Assembly: GCA_014654775.1 (NCBI GenBank)
Contig: JACVZW010000007.1
Location: 446,580-510,579, forward strand
Direction of reading: 5' to 3'
DNA length: 64,000 bases
DNA from: Paracoccaceae bacterium
Lineage (GTDB): Bacteria > Pseudomonadota > Alphaproteobacteria > Rhodobacterales > Rhodobacteraceae
Made by a program: the position numbers and the translations under genes. How positions within the stretch are numbered: the stretch's first letter is position 1; each line of letters begins with the position of its first letter. Of this stretch, positions 21,334 through 30,269 are shown piece after piece. The notes beneath the pieces are model-generated. The model had not been told where the DNA came from. It searched no databases and saw nothing but the letters and a program-made list of their open reading frames with translations.

Positions 21334-22410
21334 TCACGCGGCGATGTCATGGCGCAGAAGCGCCGCCTCGCTGGCAGAAAGGTTGCGCCGCGCATAATCG
21401 CCATAGGCCTCGGGCCGCCGTTCGACCCCGGGCACCACCTGCAGCAACTCCGCCCGCTGATCCATGTCGATCATCTCCAGCGCGGTGTTGGACGGGTGAA
21501 AGCTTTCCGTCTCGATCCCGTTGGCAAACACGATGTTGTGCCGCTCCAGCAGGATATGCACATAGGTGACCTCGCGCAGCGCATGGTCCACCATGACCGA
21601 GGCGTCATTGATCAGGTCCTCCGCCCGCACCAGCACCTCCGACGTGCCGAACAGCGCCTGCGCCGCCGCCCCCTTTAGCAGCATCCGATGCGCGGGCGAC
21701 ACGATCAGGTCCGGCTCCGGCAGATCCAGGCCAAGCGCCCCGGCCCGGAACCGGATCGGGCGCAGATGTGGCATCGCATAAAGCCGCGCGCCCGACATGC
21801 GCCGATGCCCCATCCACAGCACCTGCTGCGGCCCGTCATCCTTGGTCAGCACCATCTCGCCGGGTCGCAGCGCCTGAATAAGCTTCGGCCCCTCGGGCGT
21901 GGCGATCCGCGTACCGGGGGTGAAGCAGATCACCCCGCCCCCCTCGCGCCCGCCCGCCGCCACCCGCGCCCGGTCGATTGATGTCCGCACCACCCACAGG
22001 TCGCGATTGGCGGGCGGCACCTCGCCCAGCATCATCACCAACCGCGTGCCGCTGTCGGGCACCGGGATGATGGTCAGCGCATAACTCGCCACCCCATCGG
22101 TGACGATGAACCCCTGATCCGGCAAGTCTTCGCTGTCGTCGGTCGGGGGGTCCTCCTCCCCGGCCTCCGCCTTACCGACAGCCGTGCCGATCAGCCGGCG
22201 CACCATGCGCGCCGCGCGTTTCCTGATTTCCGCCGCTCCTTCGGCCGCCTCCAGAAGAAGAAAGTCCGCCGTGCCATCCACACGCACAGCCGAACCCGCC
22301 CAGCGCCACGTCGCACCGACCGTCAAAAGGTCGATCGACGCACCCGCCACACCATCCACTTCCGTCTGCGCCCAGGAGATGACGAACGTGCCACGAGAGC
22401 CCGCTATCAT
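21334..22410 (-). CDS. stand-alone Hint-domain (Hedgehog/intein) protein
   Basis: 358 residues from the ATG at 22408-22410. Residues 1-155 form a domain of unknown fold (start MIAGSRGTFVISWAQTEVDG). Then CFTPGTRIATPEG (Cys162) opens a Hint domain, continuing with LRPGEMVLTKD, VSPAHRMLL (238-241 SPAH block) and ending near VFANGIETESFHPS. Cys162 is where self-cleavage would occur, but the C-terminal His-Asn of inteins is missing, so this is not an intein. Many Rhodobacterales have several such proteins, often tied to secretion. Function unknown. Confidence 0.85.
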   Translation of the reverse strand: MIAGSRGTFVISWAQTEVDGVAGASIDLLTVGATWRWAGSAVRVDGTADFLLLEAAEGAAEIRKRAARMVRRLIGTAVGKAEAGEEDPPTDDSEDLPDQGFIVTDGVASYALTIIPVPDSGTRLVMMLGEVPPANRDLWVVRTSIDRARVAAGGREGGGVICFTPGTRIATPEGPKLIQALRPGEMVLTKDDGPQQVLWMGHRRMSGARLYAMPHLRPIRFRAGALGLDLPEPDLIVSPAHRMLLKGAAAQALFGTSEVLVRAEDLINDASVMVDHALREVTYVHILLERHNIVFANGIETESFHPSNTALEMIDMDQRAELLQVVPGVERRPEAYGDYARRNLSASEAALLRHDIAA

Positions 22411-22429
22411 GCCTGTCTTGCCTGCTCGT

Positions 22430-22435
22430 ATTATA
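22430..22435 (-). promoter_or_regulatory. consensus -10 box before the Hint-domain gene
   Basis: A perfect TATAAT on the minus strand in a locally AT-rich stretch, 20 bases before the ATG at 22410. No good -35 hexamer lies 16-18 bases upstream. The leader would be only about 12 bases, so either it is very short or an upstream start codon is not used. Confidence 0.4.
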
Positions 22436-22493
22436 TTTTTCTGCCCACAGGCTACCAGCGATACGTACCAATGGCTATGGCCGCCGCGCAACA

Positions 22494-22511
22494 CTCTGCG
22501 TTTTCGCAGAG
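22494..22511. terminator. perfect hairpin after the LpxR-like gene
   Basis: CTCTGCG and CGCAGAG flank a TTTT loop, one base beyond the stop codon of the LpxR-like gene. No T-run follows on the minus strand, so it may be a processing or stability hairpin rather than a full terminator. Confidence 0.45.
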
Positions 22512-22512
22512 A

Positions 22513-23439
22513 TCAGAAGCGCAATCTCAGGTTGATAGCGCCCAGCACCTGCCCCTCGGGCTGTTCCTCGAACTCTTCGCTCAGCCAGGTCACGCCGTAG
22601 AAGACCTCGTTCTGCCCACCCTGCCAATGCATCCCCAGACGCGCCCGGGCGCGGGTGTCCGACGGGGTGATTGCGTCACCGGTCAGGAAGAAGTTGCTGT
22701 CATAGATCTCGGCCAGATCCGCGCCCATGGTCAGGCTGAACCCGTCCGTCTCACCGATGCCCGTCCCGCGATAGCGCTGCCCCGTCGTCGAATCCCGGAT
22801 CATCAGCGCACCGTCACCAAAGCTGCCGAAGGTCACGTCGCCGCCCACCCGCAACAGTGTCTCCGCCCCGGCCTGCATCTCGACAAAGGGGCGCAGCCGC
22901 GCTTGCGGCCCGATCTCCAGCGTGCGCCCGAATTCCGCCGTCACCGTCGGCAGCACGTCATTGCCGATCTGCGCACCGAACACCGTCGGCGGGGCCAGAC
23001 CCAGCAGATCGTGCAGGTCCCCATGGATATCGCTGATCCCGGTCTGCGGCCCGACGATCACCGCATCGAGCCCAAGGCTCGATTCAATCCCCCGCGTTTC
23101 GAAATGCGTATGCACCCCCAGCGTCAGCGCGCCCACATAGCGGCGGTCCAGCGCCGCAGGGGTGATCAAGTCCGCCGGGGCGATGGTCTCCGCCCGCAGA
23201 CGGAATTCCAGAATGGCCCCCGGCTGTCCCGGCAGCGCCCCGGTCCAGTCCGGTCCGCGCACCCAGCTCAGGACATAAGACCCGGTGCGCCAGCGATCCT
23301 CACCATCTCCGATGGCATCATTGGTCAGCAGACGGCCCCAACCCAGCGTCGTCCGCTCCTGCGCGGCGAGGGGCAGTGCGGTCGCGACAAGCGCAACAGA
23401 GACGGAAAGGGCGGCCAAAGCCGATCTGGGCAAGGTCAT
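22513..23439 (-). CDS. LpxR-like outer-membrane lipid A deacylase (DUF2219 family)
   Basis: 308 residues with a signal peptide ending AAQ near residue 26. The text LLTNDAIGDGEDRWRTGSY is like the N-D-x-x-x-x-x-DRxxTxG signature of LpxR/DUF2219 barrels. Amphipathic strands alternate to the C-terminal aromatic residue (NLRLRF), as in outer-membrane beta-barrels. LpxR removes the 3'-acyloxyacyl group of lipid A; activity here is inferred from family only. Confidence 0.72.
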   Translation of the reverse strand: MTLPRSALAALSVSVALVATALPLAAQERTTLGWGRLLTNDAIGDGEDRWRTGSYVLSWVRGPDWTGALPGQPGAILEFRLRAETIAPADLITPAALDRRYVGALTLGVHTHFETRGIESSLGLDAVIVGPQTGISDIHGDLHDLLGLAPPTVFGAQIGNDVLPTVTAEFGRTLEIGPQARLRPFVEMQAGAETLLRVGGDVTFGSFGDGALMIRDSTTGQRYRGTGIGETDGFSLTMGADLAEIYDSNFFLTGDAITPSDTRARARLGMHWQGGQNEVFYGVTWLSEEFEEQPEGQVLGAINLRLRF

Positions 23440-23834
23440 CTGTCAATCCAGTCAATAGCCCCCCCAGGCCAAGCAACAGATTAACCTTTGTTAAGCCTGC
23501 ACGCCACCCCATGCACCGACCCGCACCAGATCGTCCCGCAGGACTGTGTCAAATCCGCAATCCGGCAGGGCCTGCGACGCCCGAAAGCCGCCAAGCACCT
23601 GAAATCGCACATGCTTGGGCATCCGGCCCGGACATCCGTGCTTCGCCATTATCAGCATGGCCATTTTCATCAGACCCGCCCTGCGCATTCGTCAATTTCG
23701 TCATTCGCGCTGCGCGTTCATCCAGCACGCCCTTTTTATCCGGATCGTTTAGGACCAGATCAGCATTGGTCGCCGCCGGTTGGTGTAGGTGGTGTTTGCT
23801 TGAACGACTTCGGTCGCGTGTAAGCCGGCGGCGA
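23440..23834. other. 395-base gap without a convincing gene
   Basis: Upstream of the LpxR-like gene lies TTAA-N6-TTAA (23481-23494). A 65-codon minus-strand frame (23491-23688) starting MRRAGLMKMAMLIM is open, but its third-position GC (about 71%) is below that of neighbouring genes, and no family is recognised. At 23770-23834 a ten-base inverted repeat (TCGCCGCCGG / CCGGCGGCGA) encloses 45 bases. Nothing else is seen. Confidence 0.4.
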
Positions 23835-24485
23835 TCAGTTCTTTCCCGACCCTCTCACCCGCCCCGCCCGCCACAGACCCAGCGCCGCGCCCAAGGGCAG
23901 CAGCAGCGCCGCCACGGGCCAGACCGTCTCCCCCGGCAGCACCGCGAGCGCCGTCCCGGCCACGCCCAGCGCCAGCCCCCAGCCAAGGCCCCGCCCTTGC
24001 GGCAGGATCAGCGCCACCTGCGCCAGCACCGCCGCCACGACCAAAAGCCGCAGCCGCAGGACATCTTCGCCGGGCCACAGCGCCAGCCCCGCCAGCACCG
24101 CCCCCAGCCCAAGGATCACCCCGGCCCGCGCCCCCGCCAGACCCCAGCCCAGCCCCCGCCGAAACAGCGGCAACGCGATCAGCAGCGCCGCCACCGCCCA
24201 CAGGATCCAGTTCCCGAACACCCCCGCCACGGCCCCCGCCACGCCGCCCTGCGCCCGGTTCACCGCCGCGAAGGCGAAGATCAGCAGGATCAGAACCAGC
24301 GCCCGCACCACGCCTTCCGCGCGGCTCGTCACCGGCACCTCCACCGCCCCGCGCAACAGCATCAGCGCCCCAAGCAGTAGGATAAAGGCATCCCATTGCG
24401 CCCCCACATGCCCCCGCAGCGACAGGACCACCGCCACCGCCGCACAGCCCAGCCCGAACACCAGCGCCCAATCCCGCTGCCGCAT
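23835..24485 (-). CDS. multi-pass membrane protein of unknown function
   Basis: 216 residues from the ATG at 24483-24485 (a GTG at 24501-24503 overlapping the previous gene is also possible). About seven hydrophobic helices are visible, beginning WALVFGLGCAAVAVVLSL and continuing with AFILLLGALMLLRGAVEV, separated by short charged loops. I do not recognise a family. The start lies five bases after the AbrB-family stop, so the two are probably co-transcribed and may work together. Confidence 0.65.
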   Translation of the reverse strand: MRQRDWALVFGLGCAAVAVVLSLRGHVGAQWDAFILLLGALMLLRGAVEVPVTSRAEGVVRALVLILLIFAFAAVNRAQGGVAGAVAGVFGNWILWAVAALLIALPLFRRGLGWGLAGARAGVILGLGAVLAGLALWPGEDVLRLRLLVVAAVLAQVALILPQGRGLGWGLALGVAGTALAVLPGETVWPVAALLLPLGAALGLWRAGRVRGSGKN

Positions 24486-24490
24486 CCGCT

Positions 24491-25561
24491 TCAACCGATC
24501 CACCGTCGCGCCCCCTTGGCTATCATCACGCTCAGCACGATCCGCGCGACGTGATGCACCGTCACATAGACCACACTCATCTGAAGCGAGAGCGCGATCA
24601 GACTCATTTCCGCCAATCCCCCCGGCGCAAAGGCCAGAAAGACCGCCGCCACCGGCTCGCTCACCCAATCGGCCAGCATCACCGCAAAGCCATAGGCCAC
24701 GCCCAGTGCCAGCACCGCATTCACCACCGCAAGCCGCGCCGCCCGCCACAGCATCGCGCCCTCCGCCCCGGCAAAGCGCGCACCCAGACCGCAGCCCACC
24801 ACCACCTGCGTCACCCCCACCAGCCATGCGGGCGGCACGCCATGCACCAGACCCGCCGCATGGGCGACGGCCGAAAACAGGATCGGTCCCGTCATGATCG
24901 CGGCTGGCAGACGCAGCAACCGCCCCACCCAGACGCCCAATCCCCCCGCCGCCAGCAGCACCACCACCTCATGCACGGTCAATGGCACCGCAGCGGCGGG
25001 CAATTCCGCCCCGCTCGCCGATCCGACCGCGCCCCCCGTCAGGCCCATGAAGATCAGCGGCACGAAAATGATCGTCAGGATCAGCCGCAGGAATTGCAGC
25101 ACCGTCATCAGACGGACGTCGCCGCCCGCCTCTTCCCCCATCTGCACCGTCTCGATCAGGCCCCCGGGCACCGCCCCGAAGAAACTCTCCAGCTTGGGCA
25201 ACCCGCCAAGGCGATAGATGGCAAGCCCCATCCCATGCGCCAGCGGCAGAAAGACCAGCAGCGCCAGCATCGACGGCCCCCAAGCCCCCGCCTGCCCCAG
25301 AACCTCGGGCGTGAAGGCCCCGCCGATCGCCACCCCGATCACCGGGACGAAAGCCGACCGCAGCTTCATCGGCAGCGTGATCGCCCGCCCCAAAGGCCGC
25401 CACCCCGCCGCCGCGATCACCCCCGTCACCACCAGCGACCCCAGCAGCAGCGCCAGCGGCAGCTGCAACAGCAGCGCCAGCCCTCCTCCCGCCGCACCAA
25501 GGGCTAGGGTCAGGGCCAGCGCGGGGTAATCCACCCGCTTCAAGGTGTTCCAAAGCTCCAT
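24491..25561 (-). CDS. AbrB-family membrane protein (PF05145)
   Basis: 356 residues, ten or so transmembrane helices in two related halves, each with the AbrB-duplication pattern: [19 protein letters not shown] with [16 protein letters not shown], and [20 protein letters not shown] with [19 protein letters not shown]. Members are often called ammonia monooxygenase or transcription regulators, but the sequence is clearly that of an integral membrane, transporter-like protein. Substrate unknown. Confidence 0.85.
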   Translation of the reverse strand: MELWNTLKRVDYPALALTLALGAAGGGLALLLQLPLALLLGSLVVTGVIAAAGWRPLGRAITLPMKLRSAFVPVIGVAIGGAFTPEVLGQAGAWGPSMLALLVFLPLAHGMGLAIYRLGGLPKLESFFGAVPGGLIETVQMGEEAGGDVRLMTVLQFLRLILTIIFVPLIFMGLTGGAVGSASGAELPAAAVPLTVHEVVVLLAAGGLGVWVGRLLRLPAAIMTGPILFSAVAHAAGLVHGVPPAWLVGVTQVVVGCGLGARFAGAEGAMLWRAARLAVVNAVLALGVAYGFAVMLADWVSEPVAAVFLAFAPGGLAEMSLIALSLQMSVVYVTVHHVARIVLSVMIAKGARRWIG

Positions 25562-25597
25562 GTCCCGTTCCTGCCGCGCCGCAAGCCGGGATGCAAC

Positions 25598-25789
25598 TCA
25601 CCAATGCGGCGGTTTGACGTTCGCGGCAGGCCCCTCGCCCGCCATCGCCTCGCGCTCGGCTTCCCGCTCCACCAGCAGGGTCACCAGCCGCGTCAGCCGC
25701 TCCAACTCCTTCGCTTGGCCCGCCACCACATCCGACAGGTCATCCACCGCCCGCATCAGATGGGCCACCCGTTCTTCCAGCTCCACCAT
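25598..25789 (-). CDS. slyX: SlyX family protein
   Basis: 63 residues, ATG at 25787-25789 with GGAGGGTG just upstream. An almost entirely helical coiled coil ([24 protein letters not shown]) ends in the family tail PPHW. Function unknown in the family. It is divergent from hisS, 73 bases away. Confidence 0.88.
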   Translation of the reverse strand: MVELEERVAHLMRAVDDLSDVVAGQAKELERLTRLVTLLVEREAEREAMAGEGPAANVKPPHW

Positions 25790-25862
25790 CGCACCCTCCG
25801 CCGCTTGCCGCGTCCTGCCCCTTCCGTTACACGGGCGGCGACAGAAAGCGAAGGTCCGACCC

Positions 25863-27350
25863 ATGGCACAGGACAAATCCTCCCGCCGCCCCCGCGCCGA
25901 AACCCCCAAAGGGTTCCGCGACTATTTCGGGGCCGAGGTCACCGAACGCAAAGCCATGCTGGATAAAGTGGCCGAGGTCTATCACCGCTACGGCTTCGAC
26001 CCCCTCGAAACCTCCGCCGTCGAAACGGTGGAGGCTTTGGGAAAATTCCTCCCCGATGTCGACCGCCCCAATGAAGGCGTCTTCGCTTGGCAGGACGAGG
26101 ATGCCGATTGGCTCGCCCTCCGCTATGACCTAACCGCCCCCCTCGCGCGCGTCGCGGCGCAGTTCCGCAACGACCTGCCCTCGCCCTATCGCCGCTATGC
26201 GATGGGCCCCGTCTGGCGCAACGAAAAGCCGGGACCTGGCCGCTTCCGCCAGTTCTACCAATGCGATGCCGACACCGTCGGCGCCCCCTCCGTCGCGGCG
26301 GATGCCGAGATTTGCGCGATGCTCTCCGACGCGCTGGAAACCACCGGCATTCCGCGCGGCGATTACATCGTGCGGGTAAACAACCGCAAAGTCCTGAACG
26401 GCGTGATGGAGGTGGCGGGCGTCCTCGACCCCACCGATCCCGACCGCTTCGCGTCCGAGCGCGGCATCGTCCTGCGCGCCATCGACAAGATTGATCGTCT
26501 GGGCGAAGCGGGCGTCCGCGCCCTGCTGGGTGAAGGCCGCAAAGATGAGTCCGGCGATTTCACCAAGGGCGCGGGTCTTGCCGCCGAACAGGCCGAAGTC
26601 GTCATGGCCTTCATGGCCGCCCGCCGCGCCACCGGGCTTGAAACCACCGCCCGCCTGCGGGAACTGGTCGGTCCTTCCACCATCGGGCAGGAGGGCGTGG
26701 CCGAGCTTGAAACCATTGCCGAGCTTCTCGACCGTCAAGGTTACGGCCCCGACCGCATCCTCATCGACCCCGGCGTCGTCCGGGGCTTGGGCTACTACAC
26801 CGGCCCCGTGTATGAGGCCGAACTCACCTTCGAAATCCTTGATGAAAAGGGCCGCAAGCGCCAATTCGGCTCCGTCGCGGGCGGGGGCCGCTATGACGAC
26901 CTCGTGAAACGCTTCACCGGCCAATCCGTCCCCGCCACCGGCGTCTCCATCGGCGTGGACCGCCTCCTTGCCGCGCTGCGCGCCAAAGGCCGCATCGGCA
27001 CCGATACCCAAGGCCCCATCGTCGTCACCGTGATGGACCGCGACCGCATGGCCGATTACATGGCGATGGTCGCCGACCTGCGCAACGCAGGGATCAGGGC
27101 CGAGGTCTACTTGGGCAACCCCAAGAACTTCGGCAACCAACTCAAATACGCCGACAAGCGCGCCTCGCCCATCGCCGTGATCCAAGGCGGGAACGAAGCC
27201 GAAAAGGGCAGCGTCATCCTCAAGGACCTCATCCTCGGCGCGCAGATCGCGCAGAACGCGACGCTGGAGGAATGGAAGGACCGCCCCGCCCAAGTCGAAG
27301 TTCCGCGCGCCGATCTGGTGGCGGCAGTCCGCAAGATGCTGGGGCAATGA
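25863..27350 (+). CDS. hisS: histidyl-tRNA synthetase
   Basis: 495 residues from the ATG at 25863. Class II synthetase charging tRNA-His. Visible: PKGFRDYFG near the N-terminus, motif 2 region [20 protein letters not shown], the histidine-specific [14 protein letters not shown], motif 3 region [12 protein letters not shown] and [12 protein letters not shown], then an anticodon-binding domain (about 400-495). It is the long alphaproteobacterial form. ATGA overlap with hisZ couples it to histidine synthesis. Confidence 0.96.
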   Translation: MAQDKSSRRPRAETPKGFRDYFGAEVTERKAMLDKVAEVYHRYGFDPLETSAVETVEALGKFLPDVDRPNEGVFAWQDEDADWLALRYDLTAPLARVAAQFRNDLPSPYRRYAMGPVWRNEKPGPGRFRQFYQCDADTVGAPSVAADAEICAMLSDALETTGIPRGDYIVRVNNRKVLNGVMEVAGVLDPTDPDRFASERGIVLRAIDKIDRLGEAGVRALLGEGRKDESGDFTKGAGLAAEQAEVVMAFMAARRATGLETTARLRELVGPSTIGQEGVAELETIAELLDRQGYGPDRILIDPGVVRGLGYYTGPVYEAELTFEILDEKGRKRQFGSVAGGGRYDDLVKRFTGQSVPATGVSIGVDRLLAALRAKGRIGTDTQGPIVVTVMDRDRMADYMAMVADLRNAGIRAEVYLGNPKNFGNQLKYADKRASPIAVIQGGNEAEKGSVILKDLILGAQIAQNATLEEWKDRPAQVEVPRADLVAAVRKMLGQ

Positions 27351-28447
27351 CGTCGAAGGCCGCCATCCGGGCCGAGGCCGAAATCCTCTTCGCCGCCTTC
27401 CGCGCCGAAGGGGCGCTTCCGGTCGAGGCCGATATCCTGCAACCCGCCGAAACCCTGCTCGACCTCTACGGCGAAGACATCCGCGCCCGCGCCTATGTCA
27501 CCACCGACCCTCTGCGCGGCGAGATGATGCTGCGCCCCGATTTCACCGTCCCCGTGGTGCAGGCCCACATGGCCCATGGCGCAGAACCCGCCCGCTACTG
27601 CTATATGGGCGAGGTGTTCCGCAAACAGGACAGCCACAGCACCCGCGCCAATGAATACCTGCAAGTGGGGTTCGAACTTTTCGACCGTACCGCCCCCGAA
27701 CAGGCCGATGCGCAGGTCTTCGCCCTCTTCGCCCGTCTCCTCGCGCCGCTAAACCTCCGCGCCGCCACGGGCGATATCGGCATCCTCATGGCCGCCGTGC
27801 GCGGCCTTTCGACCACCGACCGCCGCAAGGCGGCCCTCCTGCGCCACATCTGGCGCCCGAACCGCTTCCGCGCGCTGCTCGACCGCTTCTCCGGCCGCGC
27901 TCCGATGCCCGCCGCCCGCGCCGCCCTGCTGGACCACCTGCAAAAAGACAGCCCCGAAGCGCTGACCCTCGCCGCCGGAACCCTTGTCGGCCTCCGCTCG
28001 CCCGAAGACATCGCCGCCCGCGCCCGCGCCCTGATCGACGATGCCGCCACGCCCGCAATCGCGGCGCCCGAGGCGGCGCTTCTCTACGACCTCCTCTCGC
28101 TGCAGGCCCCCGCCCGCGCCGCGCTCAACCACCTGCGCGGCATCACGCCGATGCTGCCCGCCATTGCCCCGGCGGTGGACCGCTTCGCCACTCGCCTCGA
28201 CGCGCTCGACACGCTCGGCACAGACACGGCCACCCTCCCCTTCGAAGCCTCCCACGGTCGCACGTCGCTCGAATACTACGACGGCTTCGTCTTCTCCTTC
28301 CACGCAGCAGACCCCGCCCTTCCCCCCGTCGCCTCGGGTGGCCGCTATGACGCGCTGACCGCCGTCCTTGGCCAAGGCCGTTCCATCCCCGCCGTGGGCG
28401 GCGTCATCCGCCCCGGCCTCGTCGCCCGCCTGAAAGGGTCCGTCTGA
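27347..28447 (+). CDS. hisZ: ATP phosphoribosyltransferase regulatory subunit
   Basis: 366 residues, start ATGA overlapping the hisS stop. A HisRS-like catalytic core without the anticodon-binding domain: [28 protein letters not shown] and [15 protein letters not shown]. HisZ is the partner required by short-form HisG and carries the histidine feedback site. The neighbouring short hisG confirms the assignment. Confidence 0.94.
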   Translation: MTSKAAIRAEAEILFAAFRAEGALPVEADILQPAETLLDLYGEDIRARAYVTTDPLRGEMMLRPDFTVPVVQAHMAHGAEPARYCYMGEVFRKQDSHSTRANEYLQVGFELFDRTAPEQADAQVFALFARLLAPLNLRAATGDIGILMAAVRGLSTTDRRKAALLRHIWRPNRFRALLDRFSGRAPMPAARAALLDHLQKDSPEALTLAAGTLVGLRSPEDIAARARALIDDAATPAIAAPEAALLYDLLSLQAPARAALNHLRGITPMLPAIAPAVDRFATRLDALDTLGTDTATLPFEASHGRTSLEYYDGFVFSFHAADPALPPVASGGRYDALTAVLGQGRSIPAVGGVIRPGLVARLKGSV

Positions 28448-29154
28448 TGCTCAAGATCGGCGTCCCCTCCAAAGGCCGGCTGATGGAGAAAACCTTCGAC
28501 TGGTTTGGCGCGCGCGGCATCGCCATGCGCCAGACCGGGAACGACCGCGAATATTCCGGCGCGGTAGATGGGATCGACGGCGTCGAACTCGTCCTCCTCT
28601 CCGCAGGCGAGATTCCGCGTGAACTGTCCGCAGGCCGCATCCACCTTGGCGTCACCGGCTCCGACCTCGTGCGCGACAAGCTGGCCGACTGGCCCGCGCA
28701 GGTGGCCGAGCTTGCCCCCTTGGGCTTCGGCCATGCCGACCTCGTCCTCGCCGTGCCCGTGGCATGGATCGATGTCGATACGCTGGATGACCTCGACGCC
28801 GCCGCCGCCGCCTTCCGCGCTGCCCACGGCCACCGCCTGCGCATCGCCACGAAATACCACCGCCTCGTCCGCGACTTCCTCACGAAGAACGGCGTGGCGG
28901 ATTATCAGCTGGTCGACAGTCAGGGGGCCACCGAAGGCACGGTGAAGAACCTCACCGCCGAGGCCATCGCCGACATCACCTCCACGGGCGAGACGTTGCG
29001 CGCCAACCACCTCAAGGTCCTGTCCGACGGTCTGATCCACCAATCGCAAGCGGTGCTCTTCCTCGCCCGCGCCGCCGATTGGGGCGCGCAGGATCGCGCC
29101 ACCCTCGCCACGCTCTGCGCGCGCCTCGGGCTGGCCGCCCCCGCCGATCTCTGA
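28447..29154 (+). CDS. hisG: ATP phosphoribosyltransferase catalytic subunit, short form
   Basis: 235 residues. First step of histidine synthesis (ATP plus PRPP). Start and hisZ stop share a base (TGATG). [16 protein letters not shown] and the PRPP-binding segment near VDSQGATEGTVKNLTAEAIADITSTGETLRAN are family hallmarks. The C-terminal regulatory domain of long HisG is absent, so HisZ is needed. Confidence 0.95.
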   Translation: MLKIGVPSKGRLMEKTFDWFGARGIAMRQTGNDREYSGAVDGIDGVELVLLSAGEIPRELSAGRIHLGVTGSDLVRDKLADWPAQVAELAPLGFGHADLVLAVPVAWIDVDTLDDLDAAAAAFRAAHGHRLRIATKYHRLVRDFLTKNGVADYQLVDSQGATEGTVKNLTAEAIADITSTGETLRANHLKVLSDGLIHQSQAVLFLARAADWGAQDRATLATLCARLGLAAPADL

Positions 29155-29220
29155 ACATCTGCCTTGACGACAGGCACCCCGCGCTAGCTCCCGTTCAGGT
29201 TAATGAAAGGGAAATCCCAC

Positions 29221-29565
29221 ATGCATCTTCGCCTCACCGCCGCCGCCCTCTTCTTCGCCCTGCCCGCCTTCGCGCAGGACCTCGCCACGGGGGACGTGAT
29301 CAAAAGCACGATCTCCGGCAAAACCGTGCAGGGCTCCATGATCGCCTCGGGCGCCTATACCGAATTCTACGCCGAAGACGGCACCATCAAGGGTGATGGC
29401 TATGCCGGCAAATGGACGGTCGAAGGCGATGCGATGTGCTTCGACTACGGCGAAGGCGCCAGCTGCTGGGGCGTCCGGATCAACGGCGATCAGGTCGCAT
29501 GGATCAAGGACGGGGCCGAAGACGGCACCGGCACGCTGGTCGACGGCAATCCGAACAATTTCTGA
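29221..29565 (+). CDS. small exported protein of unknown function
   Basis: 114 residues. The ATG at 29221 is preceded by AAAGGGA; an in-frame ATG six codons earlier is less likely. A signal peptide (MHLRLTAAALFFALPAFAQ) leaves about 95 mature residues of beta-rich text with two cysteines (MCFDYGEGASCWG) that probably form a disulfide. Homologues with this look are common in Rhodobacterales, but no function is known to me. TTGACG at 29164-29169 could be a promoter element. Confidence 0.8.
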   Translation: MHLRLTAAALFFALPAFAQDLATGDVIKSTISGKTVQGSMIASGAYTEFYAEDGTIKGDGYAGKWTVEGDAMCFDYGEGASCWGVRINGDQVAWIKDGAEDGTGTLVDGNPNNF

Positions 29566-29580
29566 TCTGGCCACAAGGTG

Positions 29581-29602
29581 AACGCCCCCTCAACGGGGCG
29601 TT
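29581..29602. terminator. bidirectional hairpin between convergent genes
   Basis: AACGCCCC (29581-29588) pairs perfectly with GGGGCGTT (29595-29602) around a six-base loop, 15 bases after the small exported protein's stop. The flanks start with AA and end with TT, so it can serve both strands. Confidence 0.7.
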
Positions 29603-29618
29603 CGCCGCGTGCCCACAG

Positions 29619-29654
29619 TTTGCTGCACAGAATGCGGCACAACATCCGGCACAC
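29619..29654. repeat. GCNGCACA motif, copy 2
   Basis: Begins TTTGCTGCACA and repeats the core as GCGGCACA and CGGCACA at 12-13 base steps, as in copy 1 at 12305-12340. It lies between the hairpin at 29581 and the end of the DUF1489 gene. Confidence 0.55.
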
Positions 29655-29712
29655 CCGATGTCAGGGGCCCCCGATCCGGTCTCGGCCCGCCCCCTTAACG
29701 CAGCGTGCGCCG

Positions 29713-30141
29713 CTACCGCAGCCCGATCTCCGCCAAGGCCTGTGCCAGTTCCGGCGGCAGCGCCTCTTCCCGCGCCCGCCCCTTTGGCAAGTCGCGCGGG
29801 CTTTCCTCCGGGTCCAGATAGCGCCATCCCTGAAACGGCCTGCGCGGCGCGGCCTCGGTCCGGATCACCTCGGCATCCAGCACCAGCGCACAGCGCAGGA
29901 TGCCGTCCGCACCCTCCACTTTCTCAAGCCCGACAAGGCGTTGGCGCGCAAGGATCACCCCCTTGATGACCCAATAGAGCGACCCGCCCGCCAGCACTTC
30001 CGCCTCGCGCTTGGGCCACATCCGCGTCACATGCACGGCACAGCCCTTGGGCCAGCGATGCCGCTGGCTCTCCTGCCAATCGGTCAGGTCCTCGACACTG
30101 TCCGCGCCGACGCACAGCTTCAGAATATTGACGTGACCCAC
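29713..30141 (-). CDS. DUF1489 family protein
   Basis: 142 residues, GTG start at 30139-30141 after GGGGGAATC. The N-terminal VNILKLCVGADSVEDL and the central VTRMWPKREAEVLAGGSLYWVIKG are characteristic of the DUF1489 family, found in alphaproteobacteria and of unknown function. It is divergent from nrdJ, 128 bases away. Confidence 0.82.
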   Translation of the reverse strand: MGHVNILKLCVGADSVEDLTDWQESQRHRWPKGCAVHVTRMWPKREAEVLAGGSLYWVIKGVILARQRLVGLEKVEGADGILRCALVLDAEVIRTEAAPRRPFQGWRYLDPEESPRDLPKGRAREEALPPELAQALAEIGLR

Positions 30142-30198
30142 GATTCCCCCGGTGTTTCAGGCGCTGGAGTCTAGCTTCAAGGTTAACGCCCGCAAGGT

Positions 30199-30227
30199 TT
30201 GACGCATGCCGCCAATGCGCCTATCTT
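30199..30227 (+). promoter_or_regulatory. nrdJ: sigma-70 promoter of nrdJ
   Basis: TTGACG (30199-30204) and TATCTT (30222-30227) are spaced by exactly 17 bases. The predicted start near 30234 leaves a 36-base leader before the ATG. No cobalamin riboswitch is seen upstream of this gene. Confidence 0.6.
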
Positions 30228-30269
30228 GTGCGTTCCTCCACGAAAACCGCAAAACCAAGGGAAAATCGC

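Noticed and set aside
21334-22410. Hint-domain gene as an intein
   Set aside because: It lacks the C-terminal His-Asn and a host-protein extein on both sides; it is a stand-alone Hint protein.
23481-23494. TTAA-N6-TTAA as a CtrA-binding site
   Set aside because: The CtrA consensus has seven bases between the TTAA halves; here there are six, and nothing else supports it.
23491-23688. 65-codon minus-strand frame upstream of the LpxR-like gene
   Set aside because: No recognised family, no good ribosome site and lower third-position GC than neighbours; not annotated as a gene.
30142-30269. Cobalamin riboswitch before nrdJ
   Set aside because: The gap is only 128 bases and has no B12 box or GCCACTG motif.
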